DNA of 64,000 nucleotides, taken from the NCBI RefSeq assembly GCF_900129975.1, contig NZ_FSRG01000005.1:310001-374000 (forward strand). Reading direction: 5' to 3'. The DNA is from Halodesulfovibrio marinisediminis DSM 17456 (GTDB lineage Bacteria > Desulfobacterota > Desulfovibrionia > Desulfovibrionales > Desulfovibrionaceae). Positions 34,659 to 44,528 of this stretch are shown one piece after another. The notes under the pieces were generated by a model, which was not told where the DNA came from, did no database searches, and saw only the letters and a list, made by a program, of their open reading frames with translations. The stretch's first letter is position 1. Every line of letters starts with the position of its first letter. A program made the position numbers and the translations under genes.

Positions 34659-35486
34659 ATGATGGGTGTTAGCTTTCGAAAAACAAAATTATTCATAGTG
34701 GTAAGCGTTTTTGCTGTTGTTATCTATTTTTTTACAATTGCCTATGTTGCCTTGTTTGAAACAGTGCAAATGGCAACGCCTGACTATTCCATACCGTCGA
34801 AAAGTGTTTCTTCTGCGCAGTGCATTATGTCGTTTGCCTCTTATGCTGCCATAGGAAAACGTAACTTGTTGAAGGTTCATAATCAGCCTGCTGTATTCTC
34901 CGCTGCATCAGAACAGGAGTTGTTCGCAGGCGCGTCAGCCATCAGCCAACGCGGTTTTACGTTACTTGGAACAATTCTCGGAAATTGTTCTGCGCAGCAT
35001 TACGCCATCGTTTTATTAAACAGTAAGCAGTTGTTGTTTAAAGTAGGTCAATCTGTGGATGGCTGGAAGATTCTTGCAATCAAGCGCAGGGAAGTGCTTC
35101 TGGAACAGGAAGGTGTCAAAGAGCGCTTGCTGATAGATGCTATGGCTGGTGCCAATACACGCGGAGGAAGTGTAGAGCATGTTCTTTCTAGAATTATGTT
35201 GAAAAAAAAATTTAGTAACCTGAGTGAGATTACCCCCAGTATCCAACTTGCACCGCGCCGTATGGGAGAGGTCAGTGGTTTGTATGTGGACTATCTACGC
35301 CCGAACAGTTTTTTATATACCATTGGGTTACGTAAGAATGACATGCTTGTTGAAGTGAACGGGCAGAGTACGTTTTCACTTCGTAATCCTATGACGCTTA
35401 TGTCTATGTTGGATGAGAATATGATTGTCTTGGATATAGTTCGCAAAGGAGAACGTGAGACCTTGATGTATAGGCTCGTGAAGTAA
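34659..35486 (+). CDS. gspC: Type II secretion inner-membrane protein GspC
   Basis: 275 residues. N-terminal membrane helix (KLFIVVSVFAVVIYFFTIAYVAL is longer than the limit, residues about 10-32), a periplasmic HR domain (about 95-165; FTLLGTILGN ... LLFKVGQSVDGWKI) and a C-terminal PDZ-like domain (GLYVDYLRPNSFLYTIGLRK, DMLVEVNGQS). GspC links the inner membrane platform to the secretin. GAGAAG precedes the ATG; gspD starts 4 bp downstream. Confidence 0.85.
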   Translation: MMGVSFRKTKLFIVVSVFAVVIYFFTIAYVALFETVQMATPDYSIPSKSVSSAQCIMSFASYAAIGKRNLLKVHNQPAVFSAASEQELFAGASAISQRGFTLLGTILGNCSAQHYAIVLLNSKQLLFKVGQSVDGWKILAIKRREVLLEQEGVKERLLIDAMAGANTRGGSVEHVLSRIMLKKKFSNLSEITPSIQLAPRRMGEVSGLYVDYLRPNSFLYTIGLRKNDMLVEVNGQSTFSLRNPMTLMSMLDENMIVLDIVRKGERETLMYRLVK

Positions 35487-35490
35487 CGAT

Positions 35491-37449
35491 ATGATCGCTA
35501 AAAAAAGAGTTCATTGCTTACGGGCAGTGTTGTTTGTTTGTTTCTTGGTATTGGCTCAGGTGGGGATAACTGCCGCAGACGAGGGGCGCTGTATCAGCAT
35601 GGATTTCAAAAAAGTTGATATCCATGTGCTCATCAAGTTCATCAGCGAACTTACAGGCAAAAATTTTATTGTAGATAATCGTGTTGGCGGTAGTGTTACA
35701 ATTTATTCGCCTTCAAAAGTAAGTGTGAATGAGGCATATCGAGTTTTTGAGTCGGTTCTTAAGGTTAATAAATTTACAATCGTTCCAAGCGGGAGTGCAT
35801 ATAAAATTTTGCCTCTAGCTGTTGGTAAAACAGAAGCGCTGCCTACGTTAACTTCATATGGTTCTTTTGATGATCATGTCCCCGAAGGAGATGAGCTTGT
35901 TACCCGCATTATCCGGTTGAAGCATTCAAGCGCGATTGAGCTATCTAAGGTTTTGCCCAAAATGATGGGGGCTAACGGGGTTGTTCTTGTATATGTCCCC
36001 AGTAATTCATTAATTGTTACTGCTCCGTACCGCGTTATCCAGCAAACATTGAAGCTTGTGAAGGCAGTCGATAGGGCTCAGTTTGCTCCGCAGTCTAAGA
36101 ATTTTTCCCTTCAATATGGTGACGCAAAAAGCGTTGCTGCCAGCCTTAATAAAATAGTTGCCGTTCAGGTGAAAGAGCAGGCTAAAATTGGCAAAAAATC
36201 TATAGCAATTGTGCAGGCGGATGAACGAACCAACGCAATTGTTGCGCTCGCTGATTCTGACTTAATGCTGACAATTGAAGCGCTTATACAAGCTTTGGAT
36301 ATAAAAACACCGAAAGGTAAAGGTGATATCCATACGCTAACGTTAGAGAATGCAAAAGCAGACGACGTTGCTACCGTTGTAAATACGTTAATAGAACGTC
36401 AGGGGAAGACCAAAGAAGAGAAGGTGCTTTCTCGTGAAGTAAAGATTGTTGCGGATAAAGCGACAAATAGTCTTGTGATTACAGCTAGACCGGATGATTT
36501 TGATACTCTCGTAGGTGTTATTAAAAAGCTGGATATGCCCCGAAGTCAGGTGTTCATCGAGGCTGCCATAATGGAAGCTTCCAGTGATTCCAGTTTCAAT
36601 TTCGGTGTGAACTGGGGGGGAGCTATCGGTGGTGGAGACACTCGTATGATCGGTGGTACCAACCATGGCGGTGGGGCAGTTTCGTTGCCGAATAATGGTT
36701 CCTCCGGATTTGTGGGCTTACCATCTGGCTCATCCATCGGAGCTGTAATGACTGACGCTTTTAGTATTGGCGGAACGTCTTATAGCATCCAGTCTATTTT
36801 GAGTGCGGTAAAGGGCAACAATGAATTTACAATCCTTTCTACGCCACAATTACTTACTTTGAATAATGAAGAAGCTCGAGTTGATATTGTAGATAACATT
36901 CCGTTTGTAAAGCAGGCTGTAGTAACTAATGATTACGATATTAGTACGCAAAGTGTTGATTACAAGGATGTCGGTGTGAAGTTGAAAATTACACCCAGGA
37001 TTGGACCTAACCGAACGCTGTTGCTTGATGTGAATCAGGAAGTAAGCCGTGTCGTGAATTCATTGATCACTTTGGAACAAGGGCAGCAACTTGTTGCACC
37101 GACAACCCGTAAGCGTGAAGTGGAAACTACTATTCGAATGGTTGATGGTGAGACCGCCGTTATCGCGGGTTTGTTGAGTAGGGATGATTCAAGCAACAAC
37201 TCATCAACACCGTGGCTTGGTGATGTTCCTATACTGGGTTGGCTCTTTAAGCAGAAGAAAAAATCCAGTGCTAAGACCAACCTGTATATTTTTATTTCTG
37301 CACGTATCATTAATACGGTGGAGGAAAACAATCGGCTGACTAGTGAAAAGAAACGAAAATTTCTTTCACAACGTACTGGCGAAAATGGCGAGGGACTTCC
37401 TATAATGAGTCAGCCGCGTTTGATGCGGCCTGCTATGATACTTAGGTAG
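35491..37449 (+). CDS. gspD: Type II secretion secretin GspD
   Basis: 652 residues. Signal peptide (about 1-28, ending near TAADEG), N0 domain (MDFKKVDIHVLIKFISELTG), N1-N3 KH-like domains (about 120-355, VRTNAIVAL-like motif as DERTNAIVALA) and the C-terminal beta-barrel secretin domain with FTILSTPQLLTLNNEEA and the family signature VDGETAVIAGLLSRDDS ... PWLGDVPILGWLF. It forms the outer membrane channel. No S-domain is obvious at the C-terminus, and one of the lipoproteins at 40546 or 43061 may serve as pilotin. Confidence 0.95.
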   Translation: MIAKKRVHCLRAVLFVCFLVLAQVGITAADEGRCISMDFKKVDIHVLIKFISELTGKNFIVDNRVGGSVTIYSPSKVSVNEAYRVFESVLKVNKFTIVPSGSAYKILPLAVGKTEALPTLTSYGSFDDHVPEGDELVTRIIRLKHSSAIELSKVLPKMMGANGVVLVYVPSNSLIVTAPYRVIQQTLKLVKAVDRAQFAPQSKNFSLQYGDAKSVAASLNKIVAVQVKEQAKIGKKSIAIVQADERTNAIVALADSDLMLTIEALIQALDIKTPKGKGDIHTLTLENAKADDVATVVNTLIERQGKTKEEKVLSREVKIVADKATNSLVITARPDDFDTLVGVIKKLDMPRSQVFIEAAIMEASSDSSFNFGVNWGGAIGGGDTRMIGGTNHGGGAVSLPNNGSSGFVGLPSGSSIGAVMTDAFSIGGTSYSIQSILSAVKGNNEFTILSTPQLLTLNNEEARVDIVDNIPFVKQAVVTNDYDISTQSVDYKDVGVKLKITPRIGPNRTLLLDVNQEVSRVVNSLITLEQGQQLVAPTTRKREVETTIRMVDGETAVIAGLLSRDDSSNNSSTPWLGDVPILGWLFKQKKKSSAKTNLYIFISARIINTVEENNRLTSEKKRKFLSQRTGENGEGLPIMSQPRLMRPAMILR

Positions 37450-37454
37450 GGATA

Positions 37455-39101
37455 ATGGAAATTATCAAGAAGATATCTGTACGTAGTGAAGTTGGTTCTG
37501 CTGGGCAGAATGAACAGTTGGGGGCAGTCAGATATTCGACAGAAGAGATGTCTCTTCGAGAGCAGGCAGAAGCTTATGGTATAGAGTTGTTGCTAACTGT
37601 TCCTCATCGTTTTGTGGATGTGGAGTTAATTTGCCGTTTTTCAATTTCCTATTTGAAAAAGCATCTGATGGTTCCGTTGAAAGATGATGATGGTGCGCTT
37701 GTGGTTGGCATGGCGTCATCAGCATCACTAATGTATTTGAATGATTTTACGTTGTTTTTAGGCACCCCTGTAATGAAAGGTGTTCTTTTGACAGAGCAGG
37801 CCGTGATGTCGCTTATCGATAGGGCCTTCGGTGATTCCCAGGAAGAGGCGGATGTGGCAGATGTGCTTGAAGGGGCAGAAAGCTTTTCAATTGAATACAT
37901 AGATGAAGAAACTATCAACGATCTTCTTGATGATTCCAGTGACGCTCCGTTTATTAAACTGGTGAACATGGTGCTGACGCAGGCTGTGCGTGCTGGAGCA
38001 AGTGATGTTCATATTGAGCCGTTTAAAGATATTCTGCGGGTGCGTTTTCGCCTTGATGGAGTGTTGTACGATAAACATTCATTTATCAAAAAATTTCATG
38101 CTGCCATTGTTTCTCGTATCAAGGTTATGGCGAAACTGAATATAGCAGAGAAACGTTTGCCGCAGGATGGGCGAATTGCTTTGACTCTTGGCGGACGGCA
38201 GGTCGATTTACGTGTTTCTACGCTACCGACTTCGCATGGAGAGCGCATTGTGATGCGTCTTCTTGAGAAAAGTACACGCATTCTGGATTTATCCGAATTA
38301 GGCTTACAGGATGATGATCGGGAGCTTTTTCGGAATATTACCCGCCTTTCCCACGGTATTGTTCTTGTTACAGGGCCTACAGGTAGTGGTAAAACAACGT
38401 CTCTTTATGCTGCACTTAGCGATATTAACTCTTCTGATAAGAATATTATGACCATTGAAGATCCGGTTGAATATCAACTGGAGGGTATCGGTCAGATTCA
38501 GGTTAACACAAAAACTGGGCTAACCTTTGCAAAAGGTTTACGCTCTATTGTCCGGCAGGATCCAGATATTATTCTTGTTGGAGAAATTCGTGATAAGGAA
38601 ACAGCAGACATCGCTATTCAGTCGGCGCTTACCGGTCACTTAGTATTTTCAACATTGCATACTAATGATGCACCAAGTGCAATCACACGGCTTACAGATA
38701 TGGGAGTAGAGCCCTATTTGCTTTCTTCAGTCCTGCGGGTGGTTGTGGCACAACGTCTGGTACGTGTTCTGTGTCCACATTGTAAACGAGAGGTGGTTGC
38801 TACTGCTGAGTCGGCTATTGAGTGCGACAGTATGGCCAAAGCAATAGTTGGTAATCAGATATATGATGCCGCAGGATGTCCCGAATGTATGGAGACAGGA
38901 TATAGGGGACGTCAAGCTGTGTACGAGATAATGCAGGTCTCAGAAGTGATTAAGCGTCAGATGCTGACAAATTCTGACTCCGGAGAACTGCGTAAGCTGG
39001 CTGTATCCGAAGGAATGCGGACACTTAAATCTGATGGTTGCTGCAAGGTGCTGCAAGGTATTACTACGATATCTGAAATTATGCGTGTATCTAATTTGTA
39101 G
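37455..39101 (+). CDS. gspE: Type II secretion ATPase GspE
   Basis: 548 residues. N1E-type N-terminal domain, N2E (DAPFIKLVNMVLTQAVRAGA, SDVHIEP), Walker A GPTGSGKTTSLYAA, Asp box, Walker B IILVGEIRDKETADIA and His box TGHLVFSTLHTNDAPSA. A zinc tetracysteine site is present (CPHC and CPEC). It powers pseudopilus assembly from the cytoplasmic side, recruited by GspL. It ends the + strand gspCDE block and faces gspF, which is on the other strand. Confidence 0.95.
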   Translation: MEIIKKISVRSEVGSAGQNEQLGAVRYSTEEMSLREQAEAYGIELLLTVPHRFVDVELICRFSISYLKKHLMVPLKDDDGALVVGMASSASLMYLNDFTLFLGTPVMKGVLLTEQAVMSLIDRAFGDSQEEADVADVLEGAESFSIEYIDEETINDLLDDSSDAPFIKLVNMVLTQAVRAGASDVHIEPFKDILRVRFRLDGVLYDKHSFIKKFHAAIVSRIKVMAKLNIAEKRLPQDGRIALTLGGRQVDLRVSTLPTSHGERIVMRLLEKSTRILDLSELGLQDDDRELFRNITRLSHGIVLVTGPTGSGKTTSLYAALSDINSSDKNIMTIEDPVEYQLEGIGQIQVNTKTGLTFAKGLRSIVRQDPDIILVGEIRDKETADIAIQSALTGHLVFSTLHTNDAPSAITRLTDMGVEPYLLSSVLRVVVAQRLVRVLCPHCKREVVATAESAIECDSMAKAIVGNQIYDAAGCPECMETGYRGRQAVYEIMQVSEVIKRQMLTNSDSGELRKLAVSEGMRTLKSDGCCKVLQGITTISEIMRVSNL

Positions 39102-39177
39102 CAAAAACTTTTTTCTCTTAATGAGTTAGGCTGTCTATTGTTGGAGGATGTTGATACGTAACGTATGGTGTTTGTCG

Positions 39178-40419
39178 TTACCCAACGAGGCTGCTCATTT
39201 CGAAAATCGGTAGAATGATTGCCATAACCACAAAGCCAACTATGCCGCCAAGCAGCAGGATCATAATAGGCTCTATAAGAGATGTGATAAGTTGCAGTTT
39301 GGCTTTGATTTGATTGTCGCAGTCATCCGCGACAACAAGCAGCATATGCGATAGTTGTCCGCTTTTCTCTCCTGCAGCGACCATTTGTGTTGCTGAAGCC
39401 GGGAAGAAGATTGAGTGGCGCATAAAATCCGCAAGGTTTTTTCCTTCCTGTACTCCCTTATTCATTTCTCGAATACATTGTTCTAGCACTACGTTTTCCG
39501 TCACATTTTGTACGATATTCAGAGCTGTAACAAGCGATACTCCGTTTTTTACAAGCATACCGAGAGTGCGGCAGACTTTGGCAACAGCAAGTTGTCGGAG
39601 TAAAGAACCTAATATCGGAACACGTAAGATGTATGTGTGATGGAGCATTCTGCCATAATGTGTGGTCAGAAACCGCTTGAGCCCGAAAGAAACAACGGCA
39701 ATCCCGCAGAGAATGTACAGCCAGTATTGTTGCAAGCCTGCGCTGGTGGCCAGAAGAATGAGTGTCGGTGTAGGCAAAGTGTGGTCAAGATCAATAAAGA
39801 TTTGAGTTACTTTTGGAATCACAAAAGTAAGTAAAAAGATAACCACAGCAATACCTACAAAAAGCATGAGAATTGGGTATGCTAATGTGCTTTGAATTTT
39901 ACGTGTGAGAGTAAGCTGTTGTTCCGTATGCTCTGCGAGCCGCTCCATAACAAGACCAAGTGTGCCGGAAGATTCTGCTGCTTTGACCATGGTAATGATG
40001 GTGGAGTCGAAGACCTTAGGGTGTTCAACTAGCGCTGTTGCGAGGTCTGCCCCTTCTCGTATTCTGTCACGGAGTTGAGAGATAATGGTACGCATAGGAG
40101 CTTTTCCCTCTTGCTCAAGTATAGTTTGCAACGATTCTTCTAGTTCCAATCCTGCGTTGAGTAGGGTTGCAAGTTGGCGAAGGATACTGGCAACAGTGCT
40201 TTTGGGGATACGGTTGAAGCAGCCTGGACGCGTGAAAAGGCGTTTGATGGGTACTGCGTGCTGGTTAGGAACAGGAGTGGAGTTCAGCGATATTATCTTG
40301 AGCGGATAGAGTCCGGAATCTCGCAGCTGTTTTGCTGCATGTGCGGGGGTGTTTGCATCAATAATTCCTTTTGTGGTTTTACCGATGCAATCAGCAGCGT
40401 TATACTTATAGGTAGGCAT
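39178..40419 (-). CDS. gspF: Type II secretion platform protein GspF
   Basis: 413 residues from ATG 40419; an extended frame to 40479 has no better ribosome site. Two T2SSF domains (about 70-195 and 275-395) each followed by membrane helices; conserved segments LRQLATLLNAGLELEESLQ and GMLVKNGVSLVTALNIVQN, and the terminal LIEPIMILLLGGIVGFVVMA. It is the polytopic inner-membrane core. It converges with gspE (76 bp gap), so it belongs to a different transcript from gspCDE. Confidence 0.93.
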   Translation of the reverse strand: MPTYKYNAADCIGKTTKGIIDANTPAHAAKQLRDSGLYPLKIISLNSTPVPNQHAVPIKRLFTRPGCFNRIPKSTVASILRQLATLLNAGLELEESLQTILEQEGKAPMRTIISQLRDRIREGADLATALVEHPKVFDSTIITMVKAAESSGTLGLVMERLAEHTEQQLTLTRKIQSTLAYPILMLFVGIAVVIFLLTFVIPKVTQIFIDLDHTLPTPTLILLATSAGLQQYWLYILCGIAVVSFGLKRFLTTHYGRMLHHTYILRVPILGSLLRQLAVAKVCRTLGMLVKNGVSLVTALNIVQNVTENVVLEQCIREMNKGVQEGKNLADFMRHSIFFPASATQMVAAGEKSGQLSHMLLVVADDCDNQIKAKLQLITSLIEPIMILLLGGIVGFVVMAIILPIFEMSSLVG

Positions 40420-40545
40420 AAAAATTTCCGGAACATGGATAGAAAAGAAGTCTGTTGGGCAGTTGTTGGGATCGTGCATGAAATTTCATGCATGGCCTTT
40501 AGAAACTAAAAATCAAAGTAGGTAAATTATTGGAGAAGAAGGCGC

Positions 40546-42735
40546 TTACTCTTCTTTGATATTGATACTTCCTTTGGCCATGTACTCATTGTCTGGGCTT
40601 TCACGATAGCTGAAATATAAGTGAAGAGTATCAAGCGGGCTGAATGGTTTAATTGTCTGTCGGCAGTCGCTGCCGCCTAGGGATCGGAAATCACGTAGTT
40701 CGAACTGCATTGGAGTTGTTGCCTGAGAGGTCGCATAAGGTTGTAAGTCAAGTTCGGTGCTGTAAGACCCGTGGGAGTTTTTGAATCCGTTGCTTCCTGT
40801 AGGGGCGTGGTTAAAGCGGAGTTTCCATGTTGCAGGGTACTGGTTAATCGGAGAATCCGGCTGTTGATCTTTTGGAACTCCGGCTAAGTCGTACCATGTT
40901 TTCAATTCGCAAGTGATAATAAATGATTCCAGAAGAATGTCTGTGCCTGTTTTGTCTTTAGAGTATGTAATATCTACTGCTGGTTCAGCGGTCATTGTTG
41001 CGTCTGCAATTGTTCCAAGAGAGCTTTGTGGGACAAAGTATACGTCACTTTGAGTTTGCGTGACGATTTTTTTAGTTTTTTGATCAAGCACTTTAATTTG
41101 AATTTGTTTTTTGCCAACTGGAGAAGGTGCAGTGGCAACAATATCAAGAGTGCTTGGTAGAGAAAAAGTAAAGCCTTTATCTTCTGCCGTTGGCAGGACT
41201 GCAACAATCACAGAAGTTCGAGTAAGGCCATCACTACGAAATGCAAAACCGGATGGTGCGGTAAATTGCATCATTACGGCATTGAACACGTCTTCTGACG
41301 TAGCTGTGTCGAACGCAGTTTTAACCGTTGCAGCAAGCTGACCTTCAGATAGTGTAGTAATAGAACCTTCCGTAATTTTATGGTTATTTCCTTCATCAAA
41401 TGTAAACAGTTTTGATGAACCTCTGCTTTCAACAGATTCAATAATAATCTCATCACGTCCTTTCACAATGAATGTCATGGTCCCCGTTACACTTGAGTCT
41501 TCAGTAGCCGTAAAGGTTATTCGGTGTGTTGAACCGACCAGTGCGTTACTGGCATCGAAGAAAAAGGAGAACTTCGTTCCGTTAGAATATGTTTTGCTTC
41601 CAGCGGTTATTTTTTGGCTAACGTTTGGGGAAAGCAACAAGTCTTCGTTTAAGATACCTGCTGAGGAAATTTCTGAAATTTTGAATTTCCCTGAATAAGT
41701 TGGAGTAGGGGGCTTCGTCTTATTTTCCGTGAGTTCTACAATGGAGTTTGTATTACTCAGTAGGGATACCCGGAAGTGAAGTGGGATAGGATTGTTTTTT
41801 TGCGGAGTAGCAATTGGAGAAGGAAGTGGCGCGAAGGCGTCACTACCGTCTTCGATTTTGGTGAACACGAAAAACTCAGCGTGTTCATCAACAGCACGGT
41901 CTGAGTTCATTATCTCGTTCATTTGGGATGTGAGTTCAATCCGTTTTTTTTCTTGTTCAATAGGACTCTTGTTTTGGTCATACAGTAATCGGGAAGCACG
42001 ATGTACAATTGTTGCCTGCTGAGCTGTCAGGTATTCCGCGATGCTTGAAGTGAGTTTTGGATTTACTTTTTTTGCTGCACCACAAAAGGTGTCTGTTGGC
42101 ATTTGTTGAGCAATCGCAGTCAGCGTTGGGATGAAGCTTTGCATAGCATTGTAGTCAGTTTCTTCACCAAGGTTGAGAACTGTCATAAAAGCCTGTTGCA
42201 GTACTTCATGTTTGGGCAAGGCATCTCCCAGCGGGTTTGCAAATGGATTAAATCCATTGAAACCGAGCACGTTGTGCACAATTTTTGTGACTCTTGTTTT
42301 TGCCTGATTTGCTGCAGTTGCGGTGCTGCCGTTCAGTTGAAACAATATAGCTGCAAGTGTTGTGACTGGAGTGATGTATGGCGAGTCGTCACGAGACATC
42401 ATGATACCGCGTAACTCTGCCTGAAGGTAGGTGTCTTTAGCTATGGCTCCCTGTCTTCGGGCGTTTGCCCGTAGTTGAACAGGGTATGTAGTAATTTTTT
42501 CTAGATCGGAAAAATGGATGTCGCCGTTTTTTGTACGGCCTACTGCAACCCATGTATTATTAATGTAGGCTTCAACGCCTGCCCCATCAATTGGGGCAGC
42601 GACAACAGCACCAGCGGTTACTTCATGATTGTCTGAGGCAGTGTTATTTTTTGTTTCTTCAATTTTTGGCTTACAACCAATAAGCAGAAACAAAGTGATA
42701 AGTAAAAGTGATATTTTCCATGCTATATTTTTCAT
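40546..42735 (-). CDS. Large lipoprotein of unknown function within the T2SS locus
   Basis: 729 residues from ATG 42735. The signal peptide (about 1-20) ends in a lipobox LLIGC, so the mature protein is lipid-anchored at Cys21. The mature part is Thr/Ser/Asn-rich and contains segments that read like beta-sandwich repeats (for example FFFDASNALVGSTHRITFTA); a helical region lies at about 130-280. No family recognised. Lying between gspF and a TPR lipoprotein and co-directional with both, it could be a substrate or an accessory of secretion. The ribosome site is buried in a hairpin. Confidence 0.8.
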   Translation of the reverse strand: MKNIAWKISLLLITLFLLIGCKPKIEETKNNTASDNHEVTAGAVVAAPIDGAGVEAYINNTWVAVGRTKNGDIHFSDLEKITTYPVQLRANARRQGAIAKDTYLQAELRGIMMSRDDSPYITPVTTLAAILFQLNGSTATAANQAKTRVTKIVHNVLGFNGFNPFANPLGDALPKHEVLQQAFMTVLNLGEETDYNAMQSFIPTLTAIAQQMPTDTFCGAAKKVNPKLTSSIAEYLTAQQATIVHRASRLLYDQNKSPIEQEKKRIELTSQMNEIMNSDRAVDEHAEFFVFTKIEDGSDAFAPLPSPIATPQKNNPIPLHFRVSLLSNTNSIVELTENKTKPPTPTYSGKFKISEISSAGILNEDLLLSPNVSQKITAGSKTYSNGTKFSFFFDASNALVGSTHRITFTATEDSSVTGTMTFIVKGRDEIIIESVESRGSSKLFTFDEGNNHKITEGSITTLSEGQLAATVKTAFDTATSEDVFNAVMMQFTAPSGFAFRSDGLTRTSVIVAVLPTAEDKGFTFSLPSTLDIVATAPSPVGKKQIQIKVLDQKTKKIVTQTQSDVYFVPQSSLGTIADATMTAEPAVDITYSKDKTGTDILLESFIITCELKTWYDLAGVPKDQQPDSPINQYPATWKLRFNHAPTGSNGFKNSHGSYSTELDLQPYATSQATTPMQFELRDFRSLGGSDCRQTIKPFSPLDTLHLYFSYRESPDNEYMAKGSINIKEE

Positions 42736-42757
42736 AAGACCCCCATGTTCTATGGGG
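42736..42757 (-). promoter_or_regulatory. Hairpin masking the ribosome site of the lipoprotein gene
   Basis: On the - strand the leader reads CCCCAT-AGAAC-ATGGGG-G-TCTT-ATG: a 6-bp perfect stem whose 3' arm is the G-rich ribosome binding site, 5 bases before the start codon. Translation would be low unless the stem opens. Confidence 0.55.
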
Positions 42758-43060
42758 ATTAGATACACAAATAAATTTATTTTAACATGTTTTTTTACTT
42801 TGCAATTGCTATGCAAATAGTTTTTCCTATTTGTATATAGAAAAATAGCTCAAAAGTAGTGTGAAAGGGTAAGAGTAAAGTCTTTTTTGTAGATAATTTT
42901 ATCTGCTAAAGAAGCGATAGAGAAAAAAAATTACACTACTGCATAACAAAAATATATAACTGTTTATTTTAAAATATTAAATATCTTTCAGGGAAATGTA
43001 TCAGTTTAGTATTGTGTGCTTATTGTTTCTCAAGTCTCTATAATGTCATATTTACAGTTG
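42758..43060. other. AT-rich gap between two lipoprotein genes
   Basis: About 300 bp, strongly AT-rich, with no open frame of note and no clear terminator. It probably holds the promoter of the lipoprotein gene at 40546-42735. Confidence 0.5.
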
Positions 43061-44008
43061 CTAATCGTTGCACAGTCCTGCTCGCTTGTAGCCATCAAAT
43101 TTTGTGCATAGTCCCATATCGCAAGCTTTTTTTAAGTCATGACACCCTTTTATTTTTTGACCGAGAAGAAAGTAACTTTCTCCTCGATTGATGTAAGTTT
43201 CAGGATTTGTAGGGGCATAAGCAACTGCACGGGTGTAGTTTGCCACTGCCTTCTCGTACTTCATCAAGTTTTGCTGCAGGATGGCTTTGTTGTAGTAGAA
43301 AACTCCCGTGGTAGGGGATTGAGAAATTGCTGTTGTAAAATCTTTACGGGCGAGGTCGTATTGTTTGCGTTTCATACGAACAATACCGCGTGCGTTAAGT
43401 GTTTCCGCATCATTTGGATTCTCTTTGAGAAGTAACGTAAGTGTATTGTCAGCATCTTCGAGTAGGCCAGTGCCTTCTAACGAGAGGGCTTTGTTAAACA
43501 TAATGTTTTGATTTTGCGGTGCAGAGCGTTCAGCTTTTACTAGTAGAATAAGTGCTGATTCATACTCCTTCCGTTGCAGCATGATGAGTGCTTTGCCATT
43601 AAGCGCTGCTGGGTTGTCAGGAGTATAGCTCAAGGCTTTATTAAAAGACTCCTCGGCGGCGTCATCGTTTGCAAGGAGAATTTCAGCAGTGCCTTTGTTA
43701 ATATATAACTCGGTAGATGAGGGCATAAAAGCTAGGGCACGATTGAACTCAGCAAGTGCTTCCTTTGGATTTCCACCATCCAGTAAGGCAACTCCTGCTT
43801 CATTATGCAATTGTGGCGTTTCATGTTCTTCAATCGCTTTAGCATAGTACTTCAATGCTTCAGCAATATTCCCTTCCTTATGGAGTTGGGCAGCTCGTTG
43901 AGCGCTGTTTTCTGATGCACAGGTGGTATCATTTCTGATGGCTGTTACTGCACACCCGCTGAACAGAAGGCAGGTGCTCAGTAAGCTGAAAACAATAATG
44001 CGATTCAT
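43061..44008 (-). CDS. TPR-repeat lipoprotein (possible T2SS pilotin-like or assembly factor)
   Basis: 315 residues from ATG 44008; the frame extends to 44062 but the lipoprotein signal (MNRIIVFSLLSTCLLFSGC) sets the start. About eight tetratricopeptide repeats fill the chain from residue 35 on (for example AAQLHKEGNIAEALKYYAKA, EAGVALLDGGNPKEALAEFN). TPR lipoproteins such as PilF/PilW help secretin assembly in type IV pili, so a pilotin-like role for GspD is plausible by analogy. It follows gspH by 28 bp. Confidence 0.85.
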   Translation of the reverse strand: MNRIIVFSLLSTCLLFSGCAVTAIRNDTTCASENSAQRAAQLHKEGNIAEALKYYAKAIEEHETPQLHNEAGVALLDGGNPKEALAEFNRALAFMPSSTELYINKGTAEILLANDDAAEESFNKALSYTPDNPAALNGKALIMLQRKEYESALILLVKAERSAPQNQNIMFNKALSLEGTGLLEDADNTLTLLLKENPNDAETLNARGIVRMKRKQYDLARKDFTTAISQSPTTGVFYYNKAILQQNLMKYEKAVANYTRAVAYAPTNPETYINRGESYFLLGQKIKGCHDLKKACDMGLCTKFDGYKRAGLCND

Positions 44009-44036
44009 ATGTGATCTCGATCGGTTCAATCTGTTT

Positions 44037-44528
44037 CTATGAGTGGGAATTGACAAGTTCAATGCCTAAGATCGGGTGGATTAAGATGTCTTGCTGCGTG
44101 TTCTTAGTCTTAAGGCGGATAATTGTAGGTTGAGTAATTCCTTTGAGTTGAAATAATAGAAGATGCCTACCGTGTTTTCCGTCGATTTCTACATCCTCTA
44201 TGGATACATTTTGGGGTAATTGAGTGACGTTGAGACGATGTCGTCCATCTTTAGTACGTTGATACAGTTCCATTTTATTCCTGCTAACTCTTAGTTCGAG
44301 TTGAGCACGTTTTAATAAGGCTCGAGAGCGTGCTTCAGCTACTGCTCCTGAGATTCTGCGTACAGCTGTGTTCATGTCGCTTGAAGAGCTGAAGTCTATG
44401 TTGAACGCAAGCATGCTCGTCATAGTACCGATAATGACAAGGACGATAAGTAGTTCAAACAGCGTGAATCCGGATATGCGGTGGCAGTTGCTATTCAATG
44501 TTCCAACTTTGGATGTCGGTGCCGTCAT
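44037..44528 (-). CDS. gspH: Type II secretion minor pseudopilin GspH
   Basis: 163 residues from ATG 44528 (a longer frame reaches 44558). Leader ending HRISG, then FTLFELLIVLVIIGTMTSML with Glu5 and a beta-rich C-terminal domain. It overlaps the end of gspG by 38 bases. GspH joins the minor pseudopilin complex. Confidence 0.87.
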   Translation of the reverse strand: MTAPTSKVGTLNSNCHRISGFTLFELLIVLVIIGTMTSMLAFNIDFSSSSDMNTAVRRISGAVAEARSRALLKRAQLELRVSRNKMELYQRTKDGRHRLNVTQLPQNVSIEDVEIDGKHGRHLLLFQLKGITQPTIIRLKTKNTQQDILIHPILGIELVNSHS

